A stretch of 64,000 nt of DNA from Sphingobacterium faecale (GTDB lineage Bacteria; Bacteroidota; Bacteroidia; Sphingobacteriales; Sphingobacteriaceae), in contig NZ_JAERTY010000001.1 of assembly GCF_016746095.1 (NCBI RefSeq), positions 310,001-374,000 on the forward strand, in the 5' to 3' direction. Within the stretch, counting starts at the first letter, position 1; each line of letters begins with the position of its first letter. Below the pieces are notes generated by a model. It had not been told where the DNA came from, made no database searches, and saw nothing but the letters and a program-made list of their open reading frames with translations. Positions 17,397 through 26,196 of the stretch are shown here, piece by piece. Both the position numbers and the translations under genes were made by a program.

Positions 17397-18737
17397 ATGA
17401 AAAGAGAGAGATACGAGAATAGCAGGCGACTTTTTTGGAAAGCAGAAAGACTTATACCAGGAGGAGTTAATTCTCCTGTGAGGGCATTTAACAGCGTAGG
17501 AGGGAATCCTGTTTTTGTGAAAAAAGGAAAAGGAGCCTACTTGTACGATGTCGATGATAATATCTATATCGATTATGTGAATTCATGGGGTGCTTTATTG
17601 TTTGGGCATGCCTTTTTTTCGGTGGTAGATTCGATTCAGCAGCAAGCACTTTTGGGGACTTCGTATGGTATCCCAACAGAGGCAGAGATTGAATTGGCAC
17701 AGCTATTTGTCGATGCGGTCCCTCATGTCGAGAAAGTTCGCTTTGTCAATTCCGGAACAGAAGCGACGATGAGCGCTATCCGACTTGCGCGTGGATTTAC
17801 GGGGAGGAGCAAGATCATCAAATTTATTGGCTGTTATCACGGCCATGCCGATTCCTTCTTGGTAGCAGGCGGCAGTGGCTTATCAACATTGGGGATTCCT
17901 GATTCGGCAGGAGTACCACAAGGGGCAGTAGCCGATACTTTGTTGGCTGACTTCAACTCACTAGATAGTGTAGCGCTTTTGTTTGAGCAGTTTCCCGAAA
18001 GTATTGCCGCAGTGATTGTCGAACCAGTAGCAGGAAATATGGGCTGTGTGGCTCCAGTCCCGGGATTTTTGGAAGGCTTGCGTAAACTTTGTTCGCAGTA
18101 TCATGCGTTATTGATTTTTGATGAGGTAATGACGGGGTTTCGTCTGTCACGTGGAGGAGCACAGGAGTATTTTCAGGTAGAGGCAGACTTGGTGACCTTT
18201 GGAAAGATTGTCGGTGGTGGATTGCCTGTCGGCGCATTTGCAGGTAAAAAACACATTATGGATCAGTTGGCACCTTTGGGGCCTGTTTATCAGGCGGGGA
18301 CCCTTTCGGGCAATCCTTTAGCGATGTCCGCAGGAATACAGATGCTGAAACGGATAAATAGGGATGAAGCGTTGTATCGGCGGATGGAACATAAGACGGC
18401 ATATTTGGAAGAGGGATTGAAATCCTTGTTTGAGGAATTTAAGATTCCCGTATGTATCAATAGAGTAGGTTCAATGATTTCCTTGTTTTTTGATAGTGAT
18501 GCGGTGACGGATTATGCTTCTGCCCAATGTGCGGACGCTGGGACATTCCGTGCATTTTTTCAGGGCATGCTGGAGCAGGGAGTTTATCTTCCACCTTCTC
18601 CTTTTGAATCTTGGTTTTTGTCTGATGCGCTTACTCAAGAAGACCTTGATCATACGGTTGAAGCTGCCCGTACGGTGTTATCAGGCATGGTGAAAAATAA
18701 AGTAATAGAAGAATCATCTATAGGCTGGACCAGCTGA
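17397..18737 (+). CDS. hemL: Glutamate-1-semialdehyde 2,1-aminomutase
   Basis: A 446-residue PLP enzyme of the C5 heme pathway that converts glutamate-1-semialdehyde to 5-aminolevulinate. Recognisable segments are LIPGGVNSPVRAF near the N terminus, FVNSGTEATMSAIRLARG, IFDEVMTGFR and FGKIVGGGLPVGAFAG with the PLP lysine at about residue 270. The length fits the family with a slightly extended C terminus. It follows the HAD gene closely. A heme-requiring oxidase operon lies just downstream, though a tRNA gene separates them. Confidence 0.95.
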   Translation: MKRERYENSRRLFWKAERLIPGGVNSPVRAFNSVGGNPVFVKKGKGAYLYDVDDNIYIDYVNSWGALLFGHAFFSVVDSIQQQALLGTSYGIPTEAEIELAQLFVDAVPHVEKVRFVNSGTEATMSAIRLARGFTGRSKIIKFIGCYHGHADSFLVAGGSGLSTLGIPDSAGVPQGAVADTLLADFNSLDSVALLFEQFPESIAAVIVEPVAGNMGCVAPVPGFLEGLRKLCSQYHALLIFDEVMTGFRLSRGGAQEYFQVEADLVTFGKIVGGGLPVGAFAGKKHIMDQLAPLGPVYQAGTLSGNPLAMSAGIQMLKRINRDEALYRRMEHKTAYLEEGLKSLFEEFKIPVCINRVGSMISLFFDSDAVTDYASAQCADAGTFRAFFQGMLEQGVYLPPSPFESWFLSDALTQEDLDHTVEAARTVLSGMVKNKVIEESSIGWTS

Positions 18738-18824
18738 TTTTGGCTGATCTGTCATGGGAAAGCTATTCGGATATGGCGTATCTTTGAGTATCAAAAGATG
18801 ATCTACTAAAGATGAAGATCTTAA

Positions 18825-18894
18825 GGTCAGGTGACTGATTGGAAGGTAAAGGTTTGCAAGACCTTTTATAATGGTTCGAATCCATTCCTGACCT
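18825..18894 (+). tRNA. tRNA-Cys (GCA)
   Basis: A 70-base cloverleaf. The acceptor stem is GGTCAGG/CCTGACC (18825-18831, 18887-18893). The anticodon stem AAGGT/ACCTT encloses the loop TTGCAAG (18854-18860) with anticodon GCA. The T arm is AATGG-TTCGAAT-CCATT. The discriminator base at 18894 is T, the identity U73 expected for tRNA-Cys. The D arm is weak (three pairs) with a 6-base loop, and CCA is not encoded. Confidence 0.93.
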
Positions 18895-18970
18895 CTTCTT
18901 TTCCAAAAGCCATATTTTCCCAAACCAGATCGGTACGAATTGTATTCTTTAAATCGATTAATTATTTCTT

Positions 18971-21109
18971 ATGGCATTTTCAAGATTTTATAGTTTATTT
19001 TTTTGTTGTTTACTGTTGTACACCCCACAGGTTTCCAAAGCACATGTCATGCTCCCTACCTCTTTTTCATTCTATGATATGGATTGGATAACCTGTCTTG
19101 GGGTTACGTTGGTTTTGTTTTTATTGATCGTGGTGACTTTATTATATAAGTATATCGATCGGTATTGGCATGTGGTACGACGACGCACCGAGCGGCAGGG
19201 TGATTTTCATGCAGAGTTGGACGAGTTGTTCTCTGCTATGAATGCCGAGCAAATGAACCGAGTGTGGACGGTAGTCAAGCGATTGGCACAGCATAAAAAG
19301 ATAGGAGTCGTTCTTTTCTTTCTGTTTGGTGCGGTACTACAGGCTAGGGCACAATTCTACGAGAAAGTAGAGGACCTGGATTTGCTGAGTCAAGGCGGCG
19401 TCCTGGTAACCATGGTTCTGGTAGGTATTCCGCTGGTTGTTGCTATTATCCTATTGATTGTACAGATAAGGAAACAAGTGCATAAGTCTGTTCGTATGGG
19501 GACAAAGAAAGATGCAGAAGATCTTGCGACCTATATGCAGCAACAGGATGATATAGATGCTGCTGTTTTTGAAAAGCGGATGGGGGCACTCCAATATCGG
19601 CTTTCGGATCGGGAACTGAGTGGAGAGGAAGCGGTATCTGATGAAAAAGGACTGTTACAGAGCCGGGATTTGGAGAACCTGCCTTTCGTGGCAAAAAAGC
19701 GAAAAGCACTTCCCCGACCTAAAATAGATGCTTCAAGTTCCAGATTGATACAGTGGTTTATCGGTACGGCTACATTCTGGCTGTTATTTGGTACGACCGT
19801 CGGTGAATATTTGGGTATCAAATTTATTGCGCCGGATGCCGAAGCGATCAGCTGGCTCAGTTTTGGGCGATTACGCCCGGTACACACCAATGCTGTTTTC
19901 TGGGGCTGGTCATCCTTAGGGATGATCGGGTTGGGCTATTATATTGTTGCTAAGGTGAGTAATGTACCGTTGCAGAAAGTCAATTGGGGATGGTACTCTC
20001 TGATATTGATCAATGCCTGCGTATTATTTGGCAGTGTCAGTCTGATGGCCGGAATAAACAATGGAGGCGGTGAGTACCGCGAATATATCTGGCCCATTAT
20101 GTTGTTGTTTGCCTTGGGACTGATGTTTACCTTAGGTAGCTACCTCAAAACAATAGCGAAAAGAGAAACCAAAGAGATTTATATATCCAACTGGTATATT
20201 GTATCGGCTGTATTGTTCATTTCTATTGTTGCTGTAGTAGGCTATATACCTTCTTATCAGGATGGATTGGGGGAGACTATTATTCAGGGATATTATATGC
20301 ATCAGGCGGTAGGGATGTGGTTTATGCTGTTTACCTTGGGGATTGTCTATTATTTTCTGCCCCAACAGCTCAATCGTCCTATTTACTCCTACAGTCTGGG
20401 TATACTGGCGTTCTGGACACAGATTCTGTTCTATACGCTTATTGGTACACACCATTTTGTTTTCAGTGCTATTCCCTGGTGGCTACAAACTGTTGCTATT
20501 GTGGCCAGTGCTGGGATGGTGATTCCTGTGGCGGCAGGTACGACCAATTTTATTATGACTTTCCGTGGTGCCTGGCACAAAGTGAGAGATAGTTATTCTC
20601 TTCCCTTTTTTGTAGTAGGTATTGTTTTTTACTTTACGGGATCGATGCAGGGTACAGCTGAAGCTTTTCGGTATACCAACTTACTTTGGCATTTTACTGA
20701 TTTTACCGTAGCGCATTCCCATATGACGATGTATGGTATCATTGCCTTTCTGCTGTGGGGTGGTATTTATGCCTTATTGCCCCGCCTCACCGGGAAGGAA
20801 TCGAGTCAGGCTGCTATAGGCGCCCATTTTTGGTTAGCCTTGATCGGTCTCATGATCTATTCGGTGTCTCTGATGTACGGTGGGACATTGCGTGGTCTGG
20901 CATGGATGGAGAATGTGCCATTTATTGATAGTGTGACTTTGATGATGCCCTACTGGTTGTGGCGCGCAATAGGGGGTACGTTGATGTGGATATCGCATAT
21001 CGTATTTGCGTATAATGTGTTCCAGATGATGGCTGTAAGTAAAGAGGATAAGTCACTTGTAGAACAGGTTGTAGCGCATTTGGAGATGGAAAATGTCGAA
21101 AATAAATAA
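18971..21109 (+). CDS. cbb3-type cytochrome c oxidase subunit I (CcoN-like) with N-terminal extension
   Basis: A 712-residue membrane protein. The C-terminal 450 residues are the heme-copper oxidase core. Putative ligands are His305 (RPVHTNAVFWGW, low-spin heme), His444 (GYYMHQAVGMWF, CuB), His494/His495 (IGTHHF, CuB) and His582/His584 (TVAHSHMTMYG, hemes). Tyr488 sits six residues before the His pair, where the cbb3 cross-linked Tyr is expected, and the NorB Glu motif is absent, so oxygen reduction is more likely than NO reduction. The first 260 residues carry a signal-like helix, two further membrane helices and a charged cytoplasmic linker not found in plain CcoN. It starts a compact operon with a CcoO-like gene 14 bases downstream. 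Confidence 0.9.
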   Translation: MAFSRFYSLFFCCLLLYTPQVSKAHVMLPTSFSFYDMDWITCLGVTLVLFLLIVVTLLYKYIDRYWHVVRRRTERQGDFHAELDELFSAMNAEQMNRVWTVVKRLAQHKKIGVVLFFLFGAVLQARAQFYEKVEDLDLLSQGGVLVTMVLVGIPLVVAIILLIVQIRKQVHKSVRMGTKKDAEDLATYMQQQDDIDAAVFEKRMGALQYRLSDRELSGEEAVSDEKGLLQSRDLENLPFVAKKRKALPRPKIDASSSRLIQWFIGTATFWLLFGTTVGEYLGIKFIAPDAEAISWLSFGRLRPVHTNAVFWGWSSLGMIGLGYYIVAKVSNVPLQKVNWGWYSLILINACVLFGSVSLMAGINNGGGEYREYIWPIMLLFALGLMFTLGSYLKTIAKRETKEIYISNWYIVSAVLFISIVAVVGYIPSYQDGLGETIIQGYYMHQAVGMWFMLFTLGIVYYFLPQQLNRPIYSYSLGILAFWTQILFYTLIGTHHFVFSAIPWWLQTVAIVASAGMVIPVAAGTTNFIMTFRGAWHKVRDSYSLPFFVVGIVFYFTGSMQGTAEAFRYTNLLWHFTDFTVAHSHMTMYGIIAFLLWGGIYALLPRLTGKESSQAAIGAHFWLALIGLMIYSVSLMYGGTLRGLAWMENVPFIDSVTLMMPYWLWRAIGGTLMWISHIVFAYNVFQMMAVSKEDKSLVEQVVAHLEMENVENK

Positions 21110-21123
21110 GAGAGGAAGCTGAA

Positions 21124-22128
21124 ATGGAAATTTTTAATAATCATAAAAAGCTATTTACAACGGCTACGGTTTTATTTCTGTTACTGACTGTTGTTATTGC
21201 TATTGTGCCAGCATTTGATAATCAGATGAATAATGGTCCCTTACCGGATGCGCAGCCCCTGAGCGAAAATGCAAGAAAAGGTAGAGATCTGTATATATCC
21301 AATGGCTGCGTAGCCTGCCATAGTCAGCAGGTACGTAATGTGCATATGGACAAAGTGTGGGGCAATAGACCCTCGATAGCTGCGGATTATGCGTTGAGCA
21401 CGCGTGTGGATACTTGGCGTAATACGGCAACATTGATGGGAACCGAACGGACAGGGCCAGATCTGACAGATGTGGGGAATAGGCAGCCTAGTTTGGATTG
21501 GCATCTCCTCCATTTATATAATCCGCGTCTGGTTGTTAAGGAGTCTATTATGCCGGCTTATCCTTGGCTGTTTACACATAAAGAGGTTTTGGAAGAAGGA
21601 GATATCGCAGTAAATGTACCGCTGGCTATGCGGAAAGGGAATAAGAGGGTGGTGGCTACCCAAGAGGCACTATATCTTGTCGCTTACCTGCAGGAGTTGA
21701 AGCAGGCTCCGCTTCCTGAAACCACAACTACGCCATCTTTTCTTTATAAACCGGAAGAGAAAGTGGGGGGGACGGTATCAAAAATGGATGATGGACTATT
21801 GGATGGACAGACATTGTATGCCGCCAATTGCCAATCCTGTCACCAGGCTTCCGGCGAAGGATTGGCAGGAGCGTTTCCTCCTTTGAAAAATAGTAAAATC
21901 GTGCTTAGCAATGATCTCAAGTTGTATGTGGATATTATCATGAACGGTTATGATTCTAGACCCGAATATAGTGCAATGCCTGCCGTAGGGAATAATATGG
22001 GCTGGACGGAAAAGGAAGTAACTGCGATTATAAACTATGAGCGTAACAGTTGGGGCAATAAAGCTCCCAAAGTGAGCGAAGAAGAGGTTAAAGAAGTGAT
22101 GGAGTATTTAAAAACACAAATGAAGTAA
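21124..22128 (+). CDS. CcoO-like monoheme subunit fused to a second cytochrome c domain
   Basis: A 334-residue protein with one N-terminal membrane anchor (residues about 8-30) and two c-type heme sites. The first, CVACHSQQVR (Cys62, Cys65, His66) with distal Met in SIMPAYPW, is a FixO/CcoO domain. The second, CQSCH (Cys236, Cys239, His240) with Met in SAMPAV, resembles class I cytochrome c and may replace CcoP. It should pass electrons to the oxidase core encoded upstream. The stop codon overlaps the next start (TAATG at 22126), indicating tight translational coupling. Confidence 0.92.
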   Translation: MEIFNNHKKLFTTATVLFLLLTVVIAIVPAFDNQMNNGPLPDAQPLSENARKGRDLYISNGCVACHSQQVRNVHMDKVWGNRPSIAADYALSTRVDTWRNTATLMGTERTGPDLTDVGNRQPSLDWHLLHLYNPRLVVKESIMPAYPWLFTHKEVLEEGDIAVNVPLAMRKGNKRVVATQEALYLVAYLQELKQAPLPETTTTPSFLYKPEEKVGGTVSKMDDGLLDGQTLYAANCQSCHQASGEGLAGAFPPLKNSKIVLSNDLKLYVDIIMNGYDSRPEYSAMPAVGNNMGWTEKEVTAIINYERNSWGNKAPKVSEEEVKEVMEYLKTQMK

Positions 22129-22400
22129 TGGAAAAGCTAAAAAGTATACTGCTTATTGCGCTTCTCGTAATACAGCAATCGGTATGGGCCTGCCCGGTCT
22201 GTGATCGGCATCAGCCCAAGATATTAAGGGGTGTGGTGCATGGATCTGGGCCTGATAGCCAATTTGACTATTGGATTATAGGGGCTGTAGCCTTGATGGT
22301 GTTGGCTACACTTTTTTTCTCCATTAAATGGTTGATTCGGCCTATGGAGAAGGAAGATACACATATCAAGCGGGTGATAATCAATGAAGTGGAAGTTTAA
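22128..22400 (+). CDS. Small membrane protein of the oxidase operon, CPVC motif, function unknown
   Basis: A 90-residue protein with a signal peptide ending near VWA, then CPVCDRHQPK, and one transmembrane helix (about residues 50-68). The CxxC pair just after the signal cleavage site would face the periplasm and could bind metal or take part in thiol chemistry. A copper or assembly role in oxidase maturation is inference from the operon alone. The start overlaps the stop of the cytochrome gene. I do not recognise the family. Confidence 0.75.
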   Translation: MEKLKSILLIALLVIQQSVWACPVCDRHQPKILRGVVHGSGPDSQFDYWIIGAVALMVLATLFFSIKWLIRPMEKEDTHIKRVIINEVEV

Positions 22401-22411
22401 CGTATACGGTA

Positions 22412-22828
22412 ATGGAAGCGAAGAGCAAAATATACATATTTATGGACGAGGAGGTGAGCCCACTCGCTGTAGTGACTGCACCTATTCACATCGATATCGA
22501 TACCCGAAAGCTAGTTGATGGTAAGCATATCTTAAAGTTAGTCAGTAAAGACCCTTCTGGTAAGGAAGGAATACGGATTATTCCTTTTGAGGTGCGTAAT
22601 GGTCCGGCGATAGCCGTGGAGGGAATTCAGGAGGATGCTGTGGTCGATGGGGTAGTCCCCATTATGATTAATGCCTATGGTAAAGGAGATCAGACGTCTT
22701 TTCTGATATCGGGCAGCGAGACACCACAGACGATTCCCTTTTGGGTGTGGATTTTACTTATTTGCTTTATTGCCTGGTCGTTGTACTATTTGGTTCGTTA
22801 TATGAATCTCCCTGTCTTGGATATTTAG
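22412..22828 (+). CDS. Membrane-anchored protein of the oxidase operon, function unknown
   Basis: A 138-residue protein with a beta-rich N-terminal part (about residues 1-105; the stretch DGKHILKLVSKDPSGKEG and GIQEDAVVDGVV look like Ig-like strands) and one C-terminal membrane helix (IPFWVWILLICFIAWSLYYLV). No N-terminal signal peptide is obvious, and no heme or metal motif is visible. It is 11 bases after the CPVC gene and is the last gene of the oxidase operon. It could be a small structural subunit replacing CcoQ or CcoP, but nothing in the sequence proves this. Confidence 0.7.
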   Translation: MEAKSKIYIFMDEEVSPLAVVTAPIHIDIDTRKLVDGKHILKLVSKDPSGKEGIRIIPFEVRNGPAIAVEGIQEDAVVDGVVPIMINAYGKGDQTSFLISGSETPQTIPFWVWILLICFIAWSLYYLVRYMNLPVLDI

Positions 22829-22890
22829 GAAGGTTACTGGATCAGTAGCTATTGCATATTCTGTACCAGCAATACCATCCATTGGAAGCT

Positions 22891-22898
22891 TACTTTTG
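22891..22898 (+). promoter_or_regulatory. Candidate -7 promoter element of glyA
   Basis: TACTTTTG matches TAnnTTTG and lies 46 bases before the glyA start codon. No convincing -33 TTG lies at the right distance. Confidence 0.4.
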
Positions 22899-22944
22899 CG
22901 GAAAATAATAACGACACTCTGTATTTAACTTAAAACTTTTACGC

Positions 22945-24216
22945 ATGATGGAATTAGACAACTTTATTTTTGATCTTATCGCACAAGAGCAGGACAGACA
23001 GATGAAAGACCTGGAACTTATCGCTTCAGAGAACTATGTAAGCCCGCAGGTGATGCAGGTCACAGGTTCTGTATTAACCAATAAGTACGCCGAAGGATAT
23101 CCTGGCAGGAGGTATTATGCCGGTTGTGAGATTGTAGATCAGGTAGAACAGGCCGCTATAGACCGTATAAAGAAGGTATTTAATGCCAGTTATGCCAATG
23201 TGCAACCACATTCCGGTTCGCAGGCCAATGCTGCAGTGCTGTCGGCCTGTCTTAAGCCGGGTGATAAGATACTTGGATTTGATCTGGTGCAAGGTGGGCA
23301 CCTCACACACGGAGCCTCGGTCAATTTTTCAGGCAAGTTATACAAAACCAGTTTCTACGGCGTCGATAAAGAAACTGGTTTTTTAAATTATGACCAGATT
23401 CAAGAGATTGCCTTGCGGGAGCGTCCGAATCTGATTATTGCAGGAGCAACGGCTTATTCCCGCGATATCGATTACCAGCGGTTTAGGGCCATAGCGGATA
23501 GTGTAGGTGCTTTATTGTTGGCTGATATTGCTCATCCAGCAGGACTTATTGCTAAGGGATTGCTGTCTGATCCAATCCCGCATTGTCACGTGGTGACGAG
23601 TACAACTCATAAAACTTTACGTGGACCGCGTGGAGGAATAATATTGATGGGGGCTGATTTTGAGAATCCCTTTGGGATCCAAGATAATAAAGGTAATATA
23701 CGCATGATGTCGTCACTGTTAGACGCTTCTGTTTTTCCTGGAAATCAAGGCGGACCATTGATGCACATTATAGCTGCCAAAGCAGTTGCTTTCGGCGAAA
23801 TACTTACAGCGGAATATGATAGCTATATCCGTCAGGTGCAGCGGAACGCCAAAGCTTTTGAAAATGCCCTTCGCGCCCATAATTTTGATATGGTATCCGG
23901 TGGTACAGACAATCATTTGCTACTGATCGATCTTTCCAGTTGGTCTATATCCGGACGAGAAGCCGAATTAGTTCTGAATAACGCGGGTATTACTTTGAAT
24001 AAGAATATGATTCCATTTGATACGAAATCGGCATTGCAGACTTCTGGGATCCGGGTCGGCACACCAGCGATTACGACACGTGGGTTGCTCGAAAAAGATA
24101 TGGAAACTATTGTTGATTTGATGGGGGATGCATTGCGCAGCAAAGACAATGCGAGTAAGCTGCAGAGTATCAAAGAGAAGGTTAATAACTGGATGATGGA
24201 CTATCCTTTGTATTAG
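22945..24216 (+). CDS. glyA: Serine hydroxymethyltransferase
   Basis: A 423-residue PLP enzyme that converts serine and tetrahydrofolate to glycine and 5,10-methylene-tetrahydrofolate. Family segments include [37 protein letters not shown] and [14 protein letters not shown], which holds the PLP lysine at about residue 223. Two adjacent Met codons begin the frame and either could be the start. The gene appears monocistronic. A structured intergenic region follows. Confidence 0.97.
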   Translation: MMELDNFIFDLIAQEQDRQMKDLELIASENYVSPQVMQVTGSVLTNKYAEGYPGRRYYAGCEIVDQVEQAAIDRIKKVFNASYANVQPHSGSQANAAVLSACLKPGDKILGFDLVQGGHLTHGASVNFSGKLYKTSFYGVDKETGFLNYDQIQEIALRERPNLIIAGATAYSRDIDYQRFRAIADSVGALLLADIAHPAGLIAKGLLSDPIPHCHVVTSTTHKTLRGPRGGIILMGADFENPFGIQDNKGNIRMMSSLLDASVFPGNQGGPLMHIIAAKAVAFGEILTAEYDSYIRQVQRNAKAFENALRAHNFDMVSGGTDNHLLLIDLSSWSISGREAELVLNNAGITLNKNMIPFDTKSALQTSGIRVGTPAITTRGLLEKDMETIVDLMGDALRSKDNASKLQSIKEKVNNWMMDYPLY

Positions 24217-24325
24217 ATGTTGGATAAGGTCTGTAAAAGGTACTGTTTACCTTAGAAGCAGCGGCGTGGGGGGGATTGAAGCCATGTTTATGATGTTTTC
24301 TCTGTCCTCCATGCCGGACAGGCGT

Positions 24326-24478
24326 GACACTTGGTATCGGCCAAGTGTCCAAGCCTAGTCGCTTGAACATTCTGACCGAACGTTAGTGCTTCCCAGTACT
24401 GATGTCAGAATCTTCACAGGCGACATTAATCTAGCTTGTAAGGGGAGCGTTAATTAATGCAAAGTTCTCGCATTAATT
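24326..24478. other. Structured intergenic region with three inverted repeats (possible ncRNA)
   Basis: Between glyA and the convergent pdxR-like gene lie three features. First, GACACTTGG/CCAAGTGTC (24326-24334, 24341-24349) has a 6-base loop. Second is a nested structure made of GTCGC/GCGAC (24358-24362, 24420-24424), TGAACATTCTGAC pairing with GTCAGAATCTTCA with one C-C mismatch (24364-24376, 24404-24416), and AGTGCT/AGTACT with a TCCC loop (24385-24400). Third, AATTAATGC/GCATTAATT (24452-24460, 24470-24478). The middle element looks like a folded RNA or DNA hairpin far beyond a simple terminator. No U tract follows any of them. Strand is undetermined. Confidence 0.55.
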
Positions 24479-24501
24479 CCTTTATCGCCTAATAAAAGCT
24501 T

Positions 24502-25938
24502 TTAATCTAATCTTGCCTTTGCCAATATATCCGCAAGTGCCATGATTCCCTCTTTTATCTGTTCTTCGGATACAGAACCATAGCCTAATCGAAGTCCTTC
24601 ATATCCCGTATGTTCGTAATAGTTAGAAGGATGTAAGATGGATATTGATTTTTCTGTTAATCTGTCAAATACCATAGTCCAGTTGACGGGGTATTTGGGA
24701 CATATCCAAAACGCAAGTCCGCCCTGAGGTATATGGTAACTGACCTGTGTGGCGAGGTGTTCATCCAACATTTTCACCATAAAGCTTTGTCTGGATTGGT
24801 AATGAAGAGTCGCTTTTCGTATATGGCGTTTTATGGTTCCGTCTTTTATCAGTTCGAGCACAGCCTGTTCCATGATACTATCGCCTTGAATATCTATGAT
24901 ACGACGTAGATCAATAATGCTGTCCAGCAGTTTTTGGTTTTTGGTGGCGAGATAACCTATCCGAAGGGCAGGTGCAACGACCTTACTTAAGGTGCCTATA
25001 TAGACTACATTTTCCAATTCGGAGAATGCCGAAATGGGTTGTAGTGGACGATAACCAAAATGAAATTCATAGTCATAATCATCCTCGATAATGGTAAATT
25101 GATATTGATTGGAGAGGCTGACCAGTTCCAACCTGCGTTGTAAACTCAGTGTCACTGTAGTCGGGTATTGCCGATGTGGAGTGAGGTATATTGCCTTTAT
25201 TTTGGGGTTTGAAGCGAGATGCGGTAGGATATCTTCAACGACAATTCCATCCGAATCGACAGGAATATAAATTAGATTTGCTCCCGCTTTTTCAAATGTT
25301 TTCCAGGCTGAACTATAGCCTGGTGATTCGACGATTACATAATCTCCCGGGCGTAAAAGACACTGTGACACCAGGTACATGGCCATCTGGCTTCCTCGCG
25401 TGATGCAGAGCTGATTTTCATGTAATTGCATGTTCCGCTCTTGGTTTAACATGCTTGCGATGGCTTTTCTAAAGTCCAGGTTACCGTTAGTTTCTGAATA
25501 TCCCATCATCTTCCAACGGGCGTTTCGTTTGAAAATCTGTCGATAGGCCCGCCCAAGTTGATCTACAGGCGCGATTTTGCTGTCCGGATGGCCATCATCA
25601 AAAGGAATGTGTACAGGGAGCTGTGGTTCAGCTGCAATGCCGCTTTCCGCTTGTAGGGATTTTGATTTTGAAGAAATTGGGAGATTGTGCGAGACAAAGG
25701 TTCCCCTTCTTTCCTGGCTGGTTAGCCATTCCTCATTGAGCAATACCTGAATAGCCTCAATAACCGTGTTTCTGTTGACTTGTAGGCTGTTAGCCAGTGT
25801 TCGGCTTCCCGGAAGGGCGGTGCCTTTAGGGAGGCGACCTGATTTGATACTTTCGATTATAATATCCGCTATCTGCAAATAGATCGGTTTTGTAGCGGAT
25901 TTGTCTATTTCTATATCAAGTGTCCAGGGTCTTAACAT
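24502..25938 (-). CDS. pdxR: MocR/PdxR family regulator (GntR helix-turn-helix plus aminotransferase-like domain)
   Basis: A 478-residue MocR-type protein. Residues about 15-80 form a GntR-like winged helix (PIYLQIADIIIESIKSGRLPKGTALPGSRTLANSLQVNR), and residues 120-478 are a fold-type I aminotransferase-like domain with ITRGSQMAMYLV and the PLP-lysine segment YIGTLSKVVAPALRIGY. Such regulators sense PLP and typically control vitamin B6 genes. This one is divergent from a unit encoding an aminotransferase and a pyridoxal-kinase-like enzyme, which supports a PdxR-like role. The gene name is by analogy. Confidence 0.88.
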   Translation of the reverse strand: MLRPWTLDIEIDKSATKPIYLQIADIIIESIKSGRLPKGTALPGSRTLANSLQVNRNTVIEAIQVLLNEEWLTSQERRGTFVSHNLPISSKSKSLQAESGIAAEPQLPVHIPFDDGHPDSKIAPVDQLGRAYRQIFKRNARWKMMGYSETNGNLDFRKAIASMLNQERNMQLHENQLCITRGSQMAMYLVSQCLLRPGDYVIVESPGYSSAWKTFEKAGANLIYIPVDSDGIVVEDILPHLASNPKIKAIYLTPHRQYPTTVTLSLQRRLELVSLSNQYQFTIIEDDYDYEFHFGYRPLQPISAFSELENVVYIGTLSKVVAPALRIGYLATKNQKLLDSIIDLRRIIDIQGDSIMEQAVLELIKDGTIKRHIRKATLHYQSRQSFMVKMLDEHLATQVSYHIPQGGLAFWICPKYPVNWTMVFDRLTEKSISILHPSNYYEHTGYEGLRLGYGSVSEEQIKEGIMALADILAKARLD

Positions 25939-25961
25939 GTCGTGTCAGATTTAAATTGTTT

Positions 25962-26111
25962 GCTGGTCCAAAGATACGATTGTTTACAGATGTTTTCTAT
26001 ACCAGATGATCCGATGTTGGTTTGCTTTATTTTGTAATGTGCTTGTATATAGTTGTTTATTGTTTTTAAGTTGTTTTTGGTCTGTGGCTTTAAAGCAAAA
26101 CTGGACTAGCT
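25962..26111. promoter_or_regulatory. Candidate PdxR-type operator pair in the divergent promoter
   Basis: The plus strand has AAACTGGACTAGC at 26098-26110. An inverted, nearly identical core (GCTGGTCCA at 25962-25970, minus-strand TGGACCAGC) lies near the regulator start. From memory the core resembles the AAAGTGGWCTA-like site described for PdxR regulators in Gram-positive bacteria. The two sites bracket the region between the regulator and its putative target operon. Confidence 0.4.
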
Positions 26112-26196
26112 GGATTATCGAATTTAGACGGAATTTCGTCTTTCCAAAAGATGATCGTCAGATCTCTAGTTATGTAGTTTTAAATTTTAGCATTGT

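Noticed and set aside
18971..21109. Nitric oxide reductase NorB instead of oxidase
   Set aside because: The CuB-site segment is HQAVG (cbb3-like) rather than the NorB His/Glu pattern, and the cross-link Tyr position is present. A biochemical test would still be needed.
24358..24424. Integron attC site
   Set aside because: No matching GTTRRRY/RYYYAAC core pair in the right places and no integrase or cassette genes in the window.
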